A DNA stretch of 64,000 nucleotides from Prolixibacteraceae bacterium (GCA_021740385.1 JAIOZY010000012.1:20837-84836); one strand, 5' to 3'. Positions 36,128-46,147 are shown, numbered from the stretch's first letter. Notes: generated by a model not told the origin, from the sequence alone. Numbers and translations are program-made.

Positions 36128-36288
36128 TATAACCCCGACTTAGAAATTGTTGGTTTTCATCGAACGGGTGAAGGTGAAAACTTTATAATTTCTTTGTCGT
36201 GAGCGGAAATCGCTCAATTTGGATGCTGGTTAAGGGAACACTTAAAACAGAAAATTACATAACACAAATCTATCTAATCGTAACTACA

Positions 36289-39200
36289 ATGAAACATTTT
36301 TCAGTTGTTAAATGGATAAACAGGATGCCATCGAAACGAATAATGATGTTTGCAATTTCGTTATTTGTTTTCAGTTCATCGTTGTTTTCCCAGGAACGCT
36401 CAGTATCGGGCGTTGTTAAAGACGAAACAGGGGAAACCCTTGTTGGCGTTAACATCATCATCAAAGGAACAACCATTGGTACAACAACCGATATTAACGG
36501 GGCGTTTTCAATAAATGTTCTTGAGGATGATGCAGTACTCACTGCAAACTACATCGGCTACAAACCGGTCGAAATTCCTGTCGGGGACAAAGATTTTGTC
36601 GAAATTTTCCTTGAAAAAGACATTCAGGAAGTCGATGAAGTAGTGGTAGTTGGCTACGGTGTACAGAAGAAAAAACTGGTAACCGGCGCAACGGTGCAGG
36701 TTAAGAGCGAAGATTTTACAAAGAACAATGTCAACCGTATTGAAAATGCCCTTCAGGGATTAACCCCGGGCATGTCAATTGTAAAACGATCGGGACAACC
36801 CGGGTCCGACTTCAACATCACCATTCGCGGCCTTTCGTCCATTAACGGGAACGATCCGCTGGTGCTTATTGACGGGGTACCGGGCAGCATGAACATGCTC
36901 AACCCTTCGGACGTTGAAAGCGTTGATGTGCTGAAAGATGCCGCTTCGGCAGCCATTTACGGATCGAGGGCGGCAAACGGGGTTGTGCTCATTACCACCA
37001 AAAAAGGGAAACCCGGTGAAGCAAAAGTAACCTACGATGCCTATTACGGCATTTCAAACCCGTCGAAAAAAATCGACCTGCTCAATGCCAAAGAGTATGC
37101 CATGATTATGAACGAAGCTTCATATAACGAAAGGCCTAAAAGAGACCTGCCCTTTACCGAAGAATACATTAACTCGCTGGGTGAAGGTACCGACTGGCAG
37201 GAAGCAGTAACCAACCAAAATGCCCCTTCGCAAAGCCATTATATTGGCATTTCGGGTGGCTCCGAAAAATCCACCTATTCGGTTTCCGTCTCTTACAATT
37301 CAGAAGAAGGGATTTACGACTATGAAGACAAATCGTTCTACGAACGGATTGGGTTACGCATTAACTCGGAACACCAGCTTAAAAGCTTTCTGAAAGTAGG
37401 CGAAAACTTAACCTACACACACCGCAAAAGCAAAGCACTCGGAACCGGGAACATTTATAACAATTTCCTCCACGATGTTCTTGGCGCCAGCCCGCTTATT
37501 CCGGTATACGACGATAATGTTTGGGATGGCTACGGACGTTCGGACTACAACGGTTCGCAAGTAAACCCTGTTGCCTCAATGCATTACAACTACAACGGAA
37601 TTGAAAACTGGGACGATCTTATTGGAAATATTTATGCTGAAATTGAAATTATACCGGGACTGAAATTCAAAACCGATTTTGGGATGACACTCGGTTACAG
37701 CTATTATAAAAGCTACAGGGACACCTTCACACTAACTTCCGAAACTTACAATCAACCTTATCCTGATTACGAGCAAAGCATGTCACGTACTTTTGCATAC
37801 AACTTCGACAATGTGCTTTCGTACCAAAAAGATTTTGGCAAACACCACTTGATGGCGCTTGTAGGAATGAACGCGCAGGACGGCACCTATTTCAACATGC
37901 GCTCGGTTCGCGAAGGCTTTCTTTCAAACACCGCACCCGTTCTATCGAATGTTATGCCCGACACCCTTATATCGAGCTACACCATTGAGGGCGACTTTGG
38001 CGAAGGCGACAGCCGTTTCTCCCTTTTTGGAAGGATCAGCTACGACTTTGACGAAAAATACATGACCACCATTTCATTACGGCGCGATGGCTCATCACGC
38101 TTTGGAAAAAACAACCGTTTCGGTTACTTCCCCTCAGCCTCGGCAGGCTGGGTAATTTCAAGGGAAGATTTCATGGAAGACCAGGGCTGGCTCGGCTTTC
38201 TCAAGTTACGTGCAAGCTGGGGGCAAAACGGGAAAGAACCGGCCGATCGTTTTGTATACATGGCCCGTGTAGGATCGGGTGAAAGTACTACAGCCAACCG
38301 AAACTATGCTTTTGGCGGGGTTGAAAAAGTGGGTATATCGCCCATCATATACGCAAACCCCGAATTGAAATGGGAAGCTTCGGAACAGATAAATATTGGC
38401 CTTGATTCCCGCTTGTTTGAGAATTTCAGGTTCACGTTCGACTGGTATAAAAAATCGAGCCGGGATTGGATCATGCAGGCAACCGTACCGGGACTTTCAG
38501 GTATCGCCGGAATTAGCGGCACAACCAATCCTTACATAAACGGAGGTAACGTAATCAACAGCGGTATCGAAACCGAACTGGCCTTTCAGAAAAAAATGGG
38601 TGACTTTTACATTGATGCTGCCGCTAACTTTGCATACAACAAAAACATGGCCACCGAAGTCCCCGACAGCATTATTCACGGATCATCATCCGTATTGTTT
38701 AACGGGTGCCAGGAATTTTACCGGGTGCAGGAAGGCATGCCGCTGGGGTTCTTCTGGGGATACGAAACCGACGGTATTTTCCAAACCCAGGAAGAAATTG
38801 ATAATTATGTGGATGAAGAAGGAAACCTTATACAAAGGACAGCAAGCCCGGGCGACGTAAAACGTGTTGATACAAACGGGGACGGTTCGCTGACTGATGA
38901 CGACAAAGTAATGATTGGAAATCCCCACCCCGATTTCATTTACGGATTCAGGCTGAGCATGAACTATAAAGGTATAGACTTTTCGATGAACATACAGGGC
39001 CAGGGCGGTAACCAGATTGTACAATCGTACCGTGCCATGGAAAGGGAATATTTCAATTATTCCAGAAACCTTGTTGAAGACCGCTGGCAGTGGAACGATG
39101 CAAACAGTAACATGGAAGTTGATCCGGGCGAAGAAATACCCGGAACCATGCCACGGGTTAGCCTTGCAAAAGAACCCAATCAAAACTGGCGAAAATTCAG

Positions 39201-39489
39201 CGACTTATATGTACAAGACGCCGATTACCTCAGAATTAAGAGCATCAACATCGGGTACGACCTCACCCAATCCATCCTGAAAAATTCAGGAATTGAAAGG
39301 TTCCGTATCTACGTCTCAGCTTCTAATATTTTAACCCTGACCAAATACGACGGTTATGACCCCGAAGTAGGTTACGGTTCGTATTACAACGACCAGGGAC
39401 AACTGACCGATGCCTACGCATCGGGGATTGATATGGGATTTTACCCCACGCCAAGTACCTACCTGATTGGTGTTAATGTTACATTTTAA
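36289..39489 (+). CDS. SusC/RagA-family TonB-linked outer-membrane transporter
   Basis: A 1,066-residue nutrient importer that opens under a SusD lid. The ATG at 36289 gives MKHFSVVKWINRMPSKRIMM and a signal peptide ending SSLFSQ; earlier in-frame starts add unlikely residues. Then a CarboxypepD_reg-like beta-sandwich (VSGVVKDETGETLVGVNIII), the TonB-box region EVDEVVVVGYGVQKKK, the plug domain (NRIENALQGLTPGMSIVKRSG, PLVLIDGVPGSMNMLNPSDV, IYGSRAANGVVLITTKKG) and a long barrel. The paired SusD gene follows 12 bases later. No glycoside hydrolase or regulator is encoded nearby, so the substrate (glycan or peptide) cannot be assigned. An upstream TTtcTTTG box is a weak promoter candidate. Confidence 0.95.
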   Translation: MKHFSVVKWINRMPSKRIMMFAISLFVFSSSLFSQERSVSGVVKDETGETLVGVNIIIKGTTIGTTTDINGAFSINVLEDDAVLTANYIGYKPVEIPVGDKDFVEIFLEKDIQEVDEVVVVGYGVQKKKLVTGATVQVKSEDFTKNNVNRIENALQGLTPGMSIVKRSGQPGSDFNITIRGLSSINGNDPLVLIDGVPGSMNMLNPSDVESVDVLKDAASAAIYGSRAANGVVLITTKKGKPGEAKVTYDAYYGISNPSKKIDLLNAKEYAMIMNEASYNERPKRDLPFTEEYINSLGEGTDWQEAVTNQNAPSQSHYIGISGGSEKSTYSVSVSYNSEEGIYDYEDKSFYERIGLRINSEHQLKSFLKVGENLTYTHRKSKALGTGNIYNNFLHDVLGASPLIPVYDDNVWDGYGRSDYNGSQVNPVASMHYNYNGIENWDDLIGNIYAEIEIIPGLKFKTDFGMTLGYSYYKSYRDTFTLTSETYNQPYPDYEQSMSRTFAYNFDNVLSYQKDFGKHHLMALVGMNAQDGTYFNMRSVREGFLSNTAPVLSNVMPDTLISSYTIEGDFGEGDSRFSLFGRISYDFDEKYMTTISLRRDGSSRFGKNNRFGYFPSASAGWVISREDFMEDQGWLGFLKLRASWGQNGKEPADRFVYMARVGSGESTTANRNYAFGGVEKVGISPIIYANPELKWEASEQINIGLDSRLFENFRFTFDWYKKSSRDWIMQATVPGLSGIAGISGTTNPYINGGNVINSGIETELAFQKKMGDFYIDAAANFAYNKNMATEVPDSIIHGSSSVLFNGCQEFYRVQEGMPLGFFWGYETDGIFQTQEEIDNYVDEEGNLIQRTASPGDVKRVDTNGDGSLTDDDKVMIGNPHPDFIYGFRLSMNYKGIDFSMNIQGQGGNQIVQSYRAMEREYFNYSRNLVEDRWQWNDANSNMEVDPGEEIPGTMPRVSLAKEPNQNWRKFSDLYVQDADYLRIKSINIGYDLTQSILKNSGIERFRIYVSASNILTLTKYDGYDPEVGYGSYYNDQGQLTDAYASGIDMGFYPTPSTYLIGVNVTF

Positions 39490-39501
39490 AAGCTCGAAAT
39501 C

Positions 39502-41130
39502 ATGAAAAAAATACTTATAATTTCATTGGCAATCATTCTCTTCGCCGGATGCAGCGAAGAGTTCCTTGACAAAACACCTACCACCTCGCTGGTAGTCGAG
39601 AATTTTTACCAAAGCCCCGAGGATGCTGAAAAAGCGCTTACGGCTGTATACAACATGTTGCTGCGCGACGATTACTGGAGCCCGTTTTTCTATTCCGAAA
39701 TGGCTTCAGACAACGCTGCCGGTGGTGCAGGAACCGGTGATGGGGGCGGTGCTCAAATGGTTGACCGCGGCCTGCAATGGCCTGATGCGAATACACATGA
39801 AATGGTCTGGAGAAATTATTACGGAGCCATTTATCGTGCCAACACCTATATTCAGAGCCAGGAATTGATTGACTGGACAGGCAACGAAGACCTGCAAAAA
39901 CAATTCATTGCCGAAGCCCGTTTTCTCAGGGCCTATTTCCATTTCGAACTGGCAAAATTTTTCGGGGAGGTCCCCGCACTGGAACAAACCATTGCGCCCG
40001 ACATTGTACCCGAAAGAACGCCTGCCGAAGACCTGTACGATTTCATATTACAGGATTTACTCTATTGTGCCGAAAACGGACTTTCAGCACCTTACGGTTC
40101 CATGAATTTCTCGAACTGGGGAAGGGCCACAAAGTGGGCGGCAAAAGCAATGGCAGTCAGGGTTTTTCTCTATTATACGGGCTATTACAACCAACCAGAA
40201 CTGAAGGGGTACACTGCTTCGGATGCACTGGCCGATATTGAAGACGTGATAAAAAACAGCGGCCACGACCTTGTACCAACATTTGCCAGTTTGTGGCGCG
40301 TACCTACCTATTCCGAACTGGGCGATATAGGCCAATATGCCGGCGAAATAAACAAAGAATGCGTTTGGTCGGTAACCTACAACCTCGACCGCACCCCATC
40401 GATTGAAACCTTTCACCGGATGGTTGGGCCACGGGGCTACAACAATGAACCATACGGAAACGGTTGGGGTTATTGTCCTGTTTTGCCTCCTCTTTGGAAC
40501 CTGTTTGATGATGCTGATACACGTAAAACGGCCAGCATACTCTCGTGGGAAGACGAAGGCCTTGATTGGGACTGGGAATCAAACAGCCAGGCCCAGTATT
40601 CCGGCTATAACTGCAAAAAATACATGATCGCGGCTATTGGCACAGCCAATGAAGTAAATACCATGGGTGGCGACTGGCAATCGGATGGTTTTGAGGACCG
40701 CATGGTTATCCGCTTTTCCGATGTACTGCTTATGGGCGCCGAATTACGCGCTATTGTTAACGGCGCAGGCGACGGAACAGCAATTAATTACCTGAACCGC
40801 GTGCGCGAACGGGCGTTTGGCGACGGGAGCCACAACTATACTTCGGCATCGATCGAAAACATCATGCTGGAACGCAGGCTGGAACTTTGTTTTGAAAGTT
40901 TAAGGTATTGGGATATATTGCGTTCGTGTAAAGGCGATTTTTCGAAACTTGCCGACATATTAACCTATGTCGACAATACTGATGGTGACGATTACTCAAA
41001 CTCAACCGATGTATTGAGCCTTGATGTTGACGGCAGTAATTTTGCAGAAACCAAAGGGTTGTTCCAGCTTCCACAAAGCGAACTTGACCTAATGAAAGGT
41101 ATAATAGAACAAAACCCCGGCTATGAATAG
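39502..41130 (+). CDS. SusD/RagB-family surface lipoprotein
   Basis: Substrate-binding lid of the SusC transporter, 542 residues. The signal sequence MKKILIISLAIILFAGC ends in a lipobox with Cys17, then SEEFLDKTPTTSLVVENFYQ, the standard SusD opening. TPR-like helices include YRANTYIQSQELIDW and FIAEARFLRAYFHFELAKFFGEVP, and the C-terminal part has DVLLMGAELRAIVNGAGDG, YLNRVRERAF and ERRLELCFESLRYWDILRS, all family hallmarks. It should be exported by Lol and exposed on the cell surface. It ends the two-gene unit, with a strong terminator 60 bases beyond the stop. Confidence 0.95.
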   Translation: MKKILIISLAIILFAGCSEEFLDKTPTTSLVVENFYQSPEDAEKALTAVYNMLLRDDYWSPFFYSEMASDNAAGGAGTGDGGGAQMVDRGLQWPDANTHEMVWRNYYGAIYRANTYIQSQELIDWTGNEDLQKQFIAEARFLRAYFHFELAKFFGEVPALEQTIAPDIVPERTPAEDLYDFILQDLLYCAENGLSAPYGSMNFSNWGRATKWAAKAMAVRVFLYYTGYYNQPELKGYTASDALADIEDVIKNSGHDLVPTFASLWRVPTYSELGDIGQYAGEINKECVWSVTYNLDRTPSIETFHRMVGPRGYNNEPYGNGWGYCPVLPPLWNLFDDADTRKTASILSWEDEGLDWDWESNSQAQYSGYNCKKYMIAAIGTANEVNTMGGDWQSDGFEDRMVIRFSDVLLMGAELRAIVNGAGDGTAINYLNRVRERAFGDGSHNYTSASIENIMLERRLELCFESLRYWDILRSCKGDFSKLADILTYVDNTDGDDYSNSTDVLSLDVDGSNFAETKGLFQLPQSELDLMKGIIEQNPGYE

Positions 41131-41190
41131 AACTTTATCTACCCAAAATAGATTTAGTTTGTATGTAGTTGTTAATTAGTTAGTTAGCAA

Positions 41191-41215
41191 AAGGCGCCCG
41201 TTGGGCGCCTTTTTT
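41191..41215 (+). terminator. Intrinsic terminator after susC/susD
   Basis: AAGGCGCCC (41191-41199) pairs perfectly with GGGCGCCTT (41203-41211) across a GTT loop, followed by TTTT to 41215. A 9-bp G+C-rich stem with a T run is a strong rho-independent terminator. Confidence 0.9.
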
Positions 41216-41293
41216 GTATATCAATTTAATCAAATTCCAATTACGATAACCACCGGAACTAATTTCCCATAAATCTGTAACGAATATCAAACA

Positions 41294-43285
41294 TCAAGTA
41301 TCGAGCAGGATTTTTAGTTCCTCAATCATCCGGTCGCCCAGTTCCGATTTGCGTTTAATGTGCGATTTTATTTCTTCCACCAGGCTGTTGCTTTCAAATT
41401 TACCACGTACCATTTCGAAATCGGCCCGCTGTATTTCCAGGTCGCCATCGCTTCCGAAGCCGGTCATTGAACTTAACTGGAATTCTTTCTTTGCATCATT
41501 ATACAACATCTTGTCCAGCTCAACAACACTCTTTTTCCATTGTTCTACAACCCCGATAATATCGGGGATGGTAATATCCTGAAGCGGTTTTTTCAACCGC
41601 CACTGAAGCAGGTTCGAAGTCCAGTTCCATTCATAATCGTAGTAAGCCTGATGCAAAGCTTTAAAGTGGTCTTTAATGGTTGGAATATCTTCTATCTGGC
41701 CATTTTCAATTTCATCAAGAATTTTATCAACCTCCATTTTAGGGGCAATCATCCCCGAAATGTCAACCCAATCACCAACACCTTTTTCTGAATCGGGCAT
41801 CAGCCGGTTTCGGAAATCGTTCTCATCCTTCATCTCAAATTGATGCAACCTCGTTATAATCGAATTCCCCAAAAATTTATTAATCCCCGTGTTATACATG
41901 GCAACCCCCCGCTCGAGGGAGTTGCGTGTAATGGAAGTATTGTTATAAATGAATTCATTTGAATTGCCTCCCGATACATTTCGCAGGTTCTCGAGTATAT
42001 TGATACCGTTAACCATTTTCTGTATGGTAAACGGGCTTAATAGGTTGAAATTGATCAGGTCTTTTTTATCGGGATCGGTTCGTTTATCACGTTTGGGCCA
42101 TTTCATGGCATCCCTTATTGTACCAACACTTCGGAGGTTAACAGCAGGAGCAAGCCACGATTTGTCTTCCCGTTCAATCAGGTATGAAAATGGCATATCG
42201 GAAGTATCTGAATTTTTGTAATGCCTTCCCATAACCAGCGTAAACGGTCCCACTTTGGCGGGCCACAGAAGGTATGAATCGGAAGTTGTTTTCGATCCTC
42301 GCTCAACAATGCCTTGGTGTATGGGGCCAAGTTTATACATGTGGTTGCTTTGGTTTGATCCCGATCCGGCATTGAGGAAAGAAAACATACCTGCAATCAA
42401 AAGTGTCGATTTATGATGGGTAACGGTGTACGGGCCTGCAAATATGGAACATGCTTCACCATGAAATCCCTGGCAATTGGCAAAAAACAACGAATTCTCG
42501 GCCGAATAATTTTTACCCAGCTCGCACCCCTGCCCTACAAAACATTTATCGAGAATGACCCCTTCAACAACGGATGAACCCGACTGAATGATGAAGTTTT
42601 TCAGGATAACATTGTTGCCCAGGAAAACAGGTGCCTTCTCATTGCTGATAATTGTCCCGTTTTCGATCGAACGGGCCCCGTCGATGGTTAGGTATTCACC
42701 AAGCCGTGCATTTTTTATCGATCCGGAATTGGTAATTACTGAATAATCGCCGATAAAACCCCGCTGGTAGGCATTTTTTTGGGCATATAATTCGATCATT
42801 TGCTCCAGCTTTTCAATGAGCTTAGGCCTGTAACGGTACAGTGTCATTATGTATGCAAGCTGGGCCGAAAGCCGATCGAATATCATAATCGATCGCCCGC
42901 CCGATTCATCAAGTACGTCAACCGGCTGCCCGTTTCCGAATTTACTTTTCCCCTCGGTTGCAATAATCTGAACATTGTTGATGATTACATTATTCCCAAT
43001 ATTGTAATTGGAAATGTGGTTTTTGACGTAATTGATGTAACAATTTTCCCCTATACTGCAATTGTGCAGCGTTGAATTGTAAATACCGGCACGACGCTTG
43101 ATGCCTCCAAACAGTTTAATTCTTTTGCTTTGCGAAGCAATTTGGATAACGCCTGTAAAATGGGTATTGTAAATTGTTTTTGTGTCGAAATCGCTGGCAA
43201 CAAAAACATTACTCCATTCATCACAGGTACACATTTGCTGCTCGAGCTGTGCAATTTCTTGATCAGTCAGGTTTCTGTATTTCAC
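41294..43285 (-). CDS. DUF4954-family protein (hexapeptide-like beta-helix)
   Basis: A 663-residue cytosolic protein of a Bacteroidota family without assigned function. It starts YRNLTDQEIAQLEQQMCTCD. Residues about 30-330 show repeated short beta turns of the left-handed parallel helix type, as in sugar acyl- or nucleotidyltransferases (NSTLHNCSIGENCYINYVKN, NYNIGNNVIINNVQI, AENSLFFANCQGFHGEA). A helical C-terminal part follows from about 470. No catalytic motif is obvious. A SAM methyltransferase gene ends 17 bases before its start in the same direction, so the two probably form an operon. A small-molecule or sugar modification role is possible but unproven. Confidence 0.78.
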   Translation of the reverse strand: MKYRNLTDQEIAQLEQQMCTCDEWSNVFVASDFDTKTIYNTHFTGVIQIASQSKRIKLFGGIKRRAGIYNSTLHNCSIGENCYINYVKNHISNYNIGNNVIINNVQIIATEGKSKFGNGQPVDVLDESGGRSIMIFDRLSAQLAYIMTLYRYRPKLIEKLEQMIELYAQKNAYQRGFIGDYSVITNSGSIKNARLGEYLTIDGARSIENGTIISNEKAPVFLGNNVILKNFIIQSGSSVVEGVILDKCFVGQGCELGKNYSAENSLFFANCQGFHGEACSIFAGPYTVTHHKSTLLIAGMFSFLNAGSGSNQSNHMYKLGPIHQGIVERGSKTTSDSYLLWPAKVGPFTLVMGRHYKNSDTSDMPFSYLIEREDKSWLAPAVNLRSVGTIRDAMKWPKRDKRTDPDKKDLINFNLLSPFTIQKMVNGINILENLRNVSGGNSNEFIYNNTSITRNSLERGVAMYNTGINKFLGNSIITRLHQFEMKDENDFRNRLMPDSEKGVGDWVDISGMIAPKMEVDKILDEIENGQIEDIPTIKDHFKALHQAYYDYEWNWTSNLLQWRLKKPLQDITIPDIIGVVEQWKKSVVELDKMLYNDAKKEFQLSSMTGFGSDGDLEIQRADFEMVRGKFESNSLVEEIKSHIKRKSELGDRMIEELKILLDT

Positions 43286-43301
43286 AATTTTTCAGTTTAA
43301 A

Positions 43302-44021
43302 TTAGCGTGTTAATTCTGCAAGATAATCGTAATGCGGTCCATATTCAATCACTTTCATCATGTAGCCACATTCTTTTGCAATTTCTCCCAAAAATACATT
43401 ATCTATGAATAACCACGAAAAAGGATGGCCGGAAATTTCGCGGTAACTAAGCTGATATTCAATTTCACCATAATAATTTCCTGCATTAATATCAAAAACA
43501 AGCTCATTGTTTTTATCTGCATGAAGGTATATCAGGTCTGAAGAGTCAAGTATAATTGAGCCCCCGGGTAGTAAGATTGTTTTAAAATGATTCAACAGCG
43601 TTTTAAGCCGCTCCAGGGTTCCGGCAATACCAATGCCGTTCATCAGCAACAAAAGAATATCGAATTTTTCATCCCCGAACTCGAAAACATCACGGTTTAT
43701 GACGTTGTATACACCGCGCTGATTCATCACATTGCAACACAACAACGACATTTCCAAGGCAGTTACATCTATGCCTTTTTTTTGTAAAAAAAGCGAATGA
43801 CAACCGGCCCCGGCTCCAATATCAAGAACTTTACCTCTGCACTTTTTCAAGGCAATGCGTTCCAAAAGGGGCATATCGGCATATTCCCTGAAAAAATATT
43901 CAGGGGGCAAATCCTCGTCTTCAACAACTTTCGATGTTACCCTGACGGGTGTATTGTCCCTGTTTTCGAAATAATTGAGAATTGATGCTCCTAACGGATC
44001 GTCTTCGGGTTTAAGATACAT
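43302..44021 (-). CDS. Class I SAM-dependent methyltransferase
   Basis: A 239-residue enzyme with motif I KVLDIGAGAGCHSLFLQKKG (about residues 65-84), acidic strand-2 end in VTALEMSLLCC, and a motif IV-like FDILLLLMNGIGIAG. A post-motif segment ILLPGGSIILDSSDLIYL fits the class I fold. The N-terminus (MYLKPEDDPLGASILNYFE) suggests a substrate-recognition cap. The substrate is unknown. It lies 17 bases before the DUF4954 gene and behind its own TATATTTG promoter box, which implies these two genes act together. Confidence 0.85.
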   Translation of the reverse strand: MYLKPEDDPLGASILNYFENRDNTPVRVTSKVVEDEDLPPEYFFREYADMPLLERIALKKCRGKVLDIGAGAGCHSLFLQKKGIDVTALEMSLLCCNVMNQRGVYNVINRDVFEFGDEKFDILLLLMNGIGIAGTLERLKTLLNHFKTILLPGGSIILDSSDLIYLHADKNNELVFDINAGNYYGEIEYQLSYREISGHPFSWLFIDNVFLGEIAKECGYMMKVIEYGPHYDYLAELTR

Positions 44022-44040
44022 GCTGTTATAATATATGTAT

Positions 44041-44048
44041 CAAATATA
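44041..44048 (-). promoter_or_regulatory. Putative -7 box before the methyltransferase/DUF4954 pair
   Basis: The minus strand reads TATATTTG, an exact TAnnTTTG match, 19 bases before the ATG at 44021. It separates this pair from the upstream small gene, whose stop is at 44054. A clear -33 TTTG was not found. Confidence 0.5.
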
Positions 44049-44053
44049 CAAAA

Positions 44054-44437
44054 TCAGGCCATTTCAGCATGTTTCATTTCAGCGGTTTCATTAACAAGCT
44101 TGAAGCAAACCTTTTGCGCGTTGGAATAAATGTAAAAACCTTTATTAATTCCTTCGGATATGATAAAAACACACGAGTCGTTGTATCGTTTGGCAACTTC
44201 TACAACGAAATCGAAATTGATTTTTTCTTTATGCAGCCAGATGTTTGTAGCTATGTTTCCCGGGATCAGTTTTTGCCCCCTGTTTTCAGCCTCGCTGAAA
44301 AAACGTTTTGCTTCCGGGAATTCAATATTTTTGGTCGTATACATTCGTTGTATATTGAAATTTGCTTTTGCATTTAATACAACTTTATAACGTTTGACCC
44401 CCCGTTCGGGTATGTGTTTTTTTATGCCAAAAAACAT
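44054..44437 (-). CDS. Small protein of unknown function
   Basis: A 127-residue protein from the ATG at 44437 (MFFGIKKHIPERGVKRYKVV); the frame also opens with TTG at 44476. It reads as a soluble mixed alpha/beta protein: an N-terminal basic strand region, a helix (PEAKRFFSEAENRGQKLIPG), then a helix-strand stretch ending FKLVNETAEMKHAEMA. No signal peptide, membrane helix or recognisable motif is visible. Codon use looks native. It stands apart from its neighbours: a hairpin lies upstream and a promoter box follows its stop. I cannot suggest a function. Confidence 0.65.
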   Translation of the reverse strand: MFFGIKKHIPERGVKRYKVVLNAKANFNIQRMYTTKNIEFPEAKRFFSEAENRGQKLIPGNIATNIWLHKEKINFDFVVEVAKRYNDSCVFIISEGINKGFYIYSNAQKVCFKLVNETAEMKHAEMA

Positions 44438-44480
44438 ATTGGACAACACAATAAAAAAGTATGTTTTGATTACCAAGAAG

Positions 44481-44506
44481 AAAGCCTTGTAAAATTACAA
44501 GGCTTT
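44481..44506 (-). terminator. Hairpin terminator after the FadL-like gene
   Basis: AAAGCCTTGTAA (44481-44492) and TTACAAGGCTTT (44495-44506) form a perfect 12-bp stem with an AA loop. Read on the minus strand it follows the FadL-like stop (44552) by about 45 bases and leads into CTTCTT, an imperfect T tract. It could also sit at the 5' end of the next small gene. Confidence 0.6.
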
Positions 44507-44551
44507 TCAAAAATAATTTTTTTACTATTATTGCCAATTCATGTACCGGAA

Positions 44552-46147
44552 TTAAAACCGGTAACCAAGTGTTAACGTAGCCTGATTATTAAATTCAGAT
44601 AACGATGCAATGTTTTCACCGTTGGAATAATACATGTAATGTACCTGGTACTTTTCGGTGATCTGGTTCAGGCGGTAAGCAAAATCAATGAAAAAATGTT
44701 GCTGCCTGTATCCAAATCCGGCAGAATAAGTCAGGTATACATCATTGTAATTAGGCACATCGCCGGTAGTCCCATCCTCGAAAGTATAAGTTTGGTTCCA
44801 GGGATTTCCAAACATTTCGAAACCGCCCCGAAGGCTGAAGCTTGGTGTAATGCGCATTTCACCGCCTACATGCAAATTACCTGTTGCTTTCAGATTTTTT
44901 TGAATCTCGTTGTTTTGGGGTGAATAATCGTAATTATCGCCTGCGGCATGGCGGAATTTTGAAGTAGCATAATTGATCAGTTCATAGTCGACACTGATCA
45001 GCCCCACGTTTCCAAACTGGTAGGAGCCGCTAAATACGGCACGCAATGGTGTTTCAAAATTATAGTCGTAATAATCCGAAACACTGGCGGTTTGGCTGGT
45101 AGAATACCCCATCTCTTCGTCGCCAACTTCCTGATCGAAGTAGGCATCGATTTCTTTTTCGTAACCAAAATTAATGGAATAAAAGGTTGGCGTATGAATA
45201 GCAGCTCCAAGGCGTAACGACTTGAAAGGCCGGTAAATAATCCCGGCTTTAAAATTCACCCCCATTCCTGAGTGATAAATATTGGAAGTTTGTGTGTAAT
45301 AATTTAAGTAATCGCTCACGTTGTAATTATCCTCTTCGGTAAACGCGGTGTTTTCGCGGTATTCAATATCGACAAGCCCCAACGAAGCGCCGAAAAACAC
45401 TTTATGGTTTATATTCATACCAAGCGATAAAAGGTATTCATCAATACGTCCCGAGCGTTCAATCATGCTGCGCTGGTTATGCGGACTAACACCTGTACGT
45501 TCGTATCCGTATCCAATAAATTCGCCATCCTCCCAAATTTCATATCGGTCGGAATATTCTGATAAATCATCGTAATAAATGCCTTCGATAACGGATAAAT
45601 CAGGATCTTCACCTATAAGGAAGGCATTCCTGGCCAACCCTTCGTTAAAATCGTTAAAATAGTCGGGGTGGCCGGCATAATTTGCATTATCGCTGTATTC
45701 GGATAATAAGGAAGTTTGGGCATCTTCGCCATAAACCGAAATATTGGAATGGAAATTTTTTAGTCGATTATAGCCCAAACCAATGGTTACCGATACAATG
45801 CCCGATTCGACACCGGTGTTTGCCGTGGTAACATAACTAAGGTTGTTAAAATTAAAGTTGTACTTTCTGTCCGAGCGTTCTTTTCCAAGGTATGCTGCTG
45901 TAACACCATTAATGTTAAGGGTTGGGGAAAGTGTAAACTCTCCCGAGCGGTAAAGCCCCATACCTGCCGGGTTAATACTTGCCGAACTAAAGTCGGCGCC
46001 AAGCGATCCAAAAGCACTACCCATTGCTATCGACCTTGCTGTGCCGCCATATCCTGTTTGAGCAAATTTAACGGCATCGAAAAAATCCTGACTGAAGCCC
46101 AATACTGATAATAACGAAAGTGTTACGGTAATAATATATCGTTTCAT
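44552..46147 (-). CDS. FadL/OmpP1-type outer-membrane transport protein
   Basis: A 531-residue beta-barrel of the hydrophobic-compound transport type, often annotated in Bacteroidota as hemin receptor or OmpP1/TodX. A signal peptide (MKRYIITVTLSLLSVLGFSQ) leads to DFFDAVKFAQTGYGGTARSIAMGSAFGSLGAD, with SASINPAGMGLYRSGEFTLSP, the N-terminal plug-like region shared with FadL and PorV. Long alternating strands follow and the protein ends NNQATLTLGYRF with the C-terminal aromatic residue needed for barrel assembly. The transported compound is unknown. It lies 26 bases after the low-complexity lipoprotein gene in the same operon. Confidence 0.87.
   Translation of the reverse strand: MKRYIITVTLSLLSVLGFSQDFFDAVKFAQTGYGGTARSIAMGSAFGSLGADFSSASINPAGMGLYRSGEFTLSPTLNINGVTAAYLGKERSDRKYNFNFNNLSYVTTANTGVESGIVSVTIGLGYNRLKNFHSNISVYGEDAQTSLLSEYSDNANYAGHPDYFNDFNEGLARNAFLIGEDPDLSVIEGIYYDDLSEYSDRYEIWEDGEFIGYGYERTGVSPHNQRSMIERSGRIDEYLLSLGMNINHKVFFGASLGLVDIEYRENTAFTEEDNYNVSDYLNYYTQTSNIYHSGMGVNFKAGIIYRPFKSLRLGAAIHTPTFYSINFGYEKEIDAYFDQEVGDEEMGYSTSQTASVSDYYDYNFETPLRAVFSGSYQFGNVGLISVDYELINYATSKFRHAAGDNYDYSPQNNEIQKNLKATGNLHVGGEMRITPSFSLRGGFEMFGNPWNQTYTFEDGTTGDVPNYNDVYLTYSAGFGYRQQHFFIDFAYRLNQITEKYQVHYMYYSNGENIASLSEFNNQATLTLGYRF

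Noticed and set aside
44069..44390. Two plus-strand frames of 76-102 codons
   Set aside because: They mirror the small minus-strand gene; neither has a better start or codon pattern, though confidence in the minus-strand gene is itself moderate.
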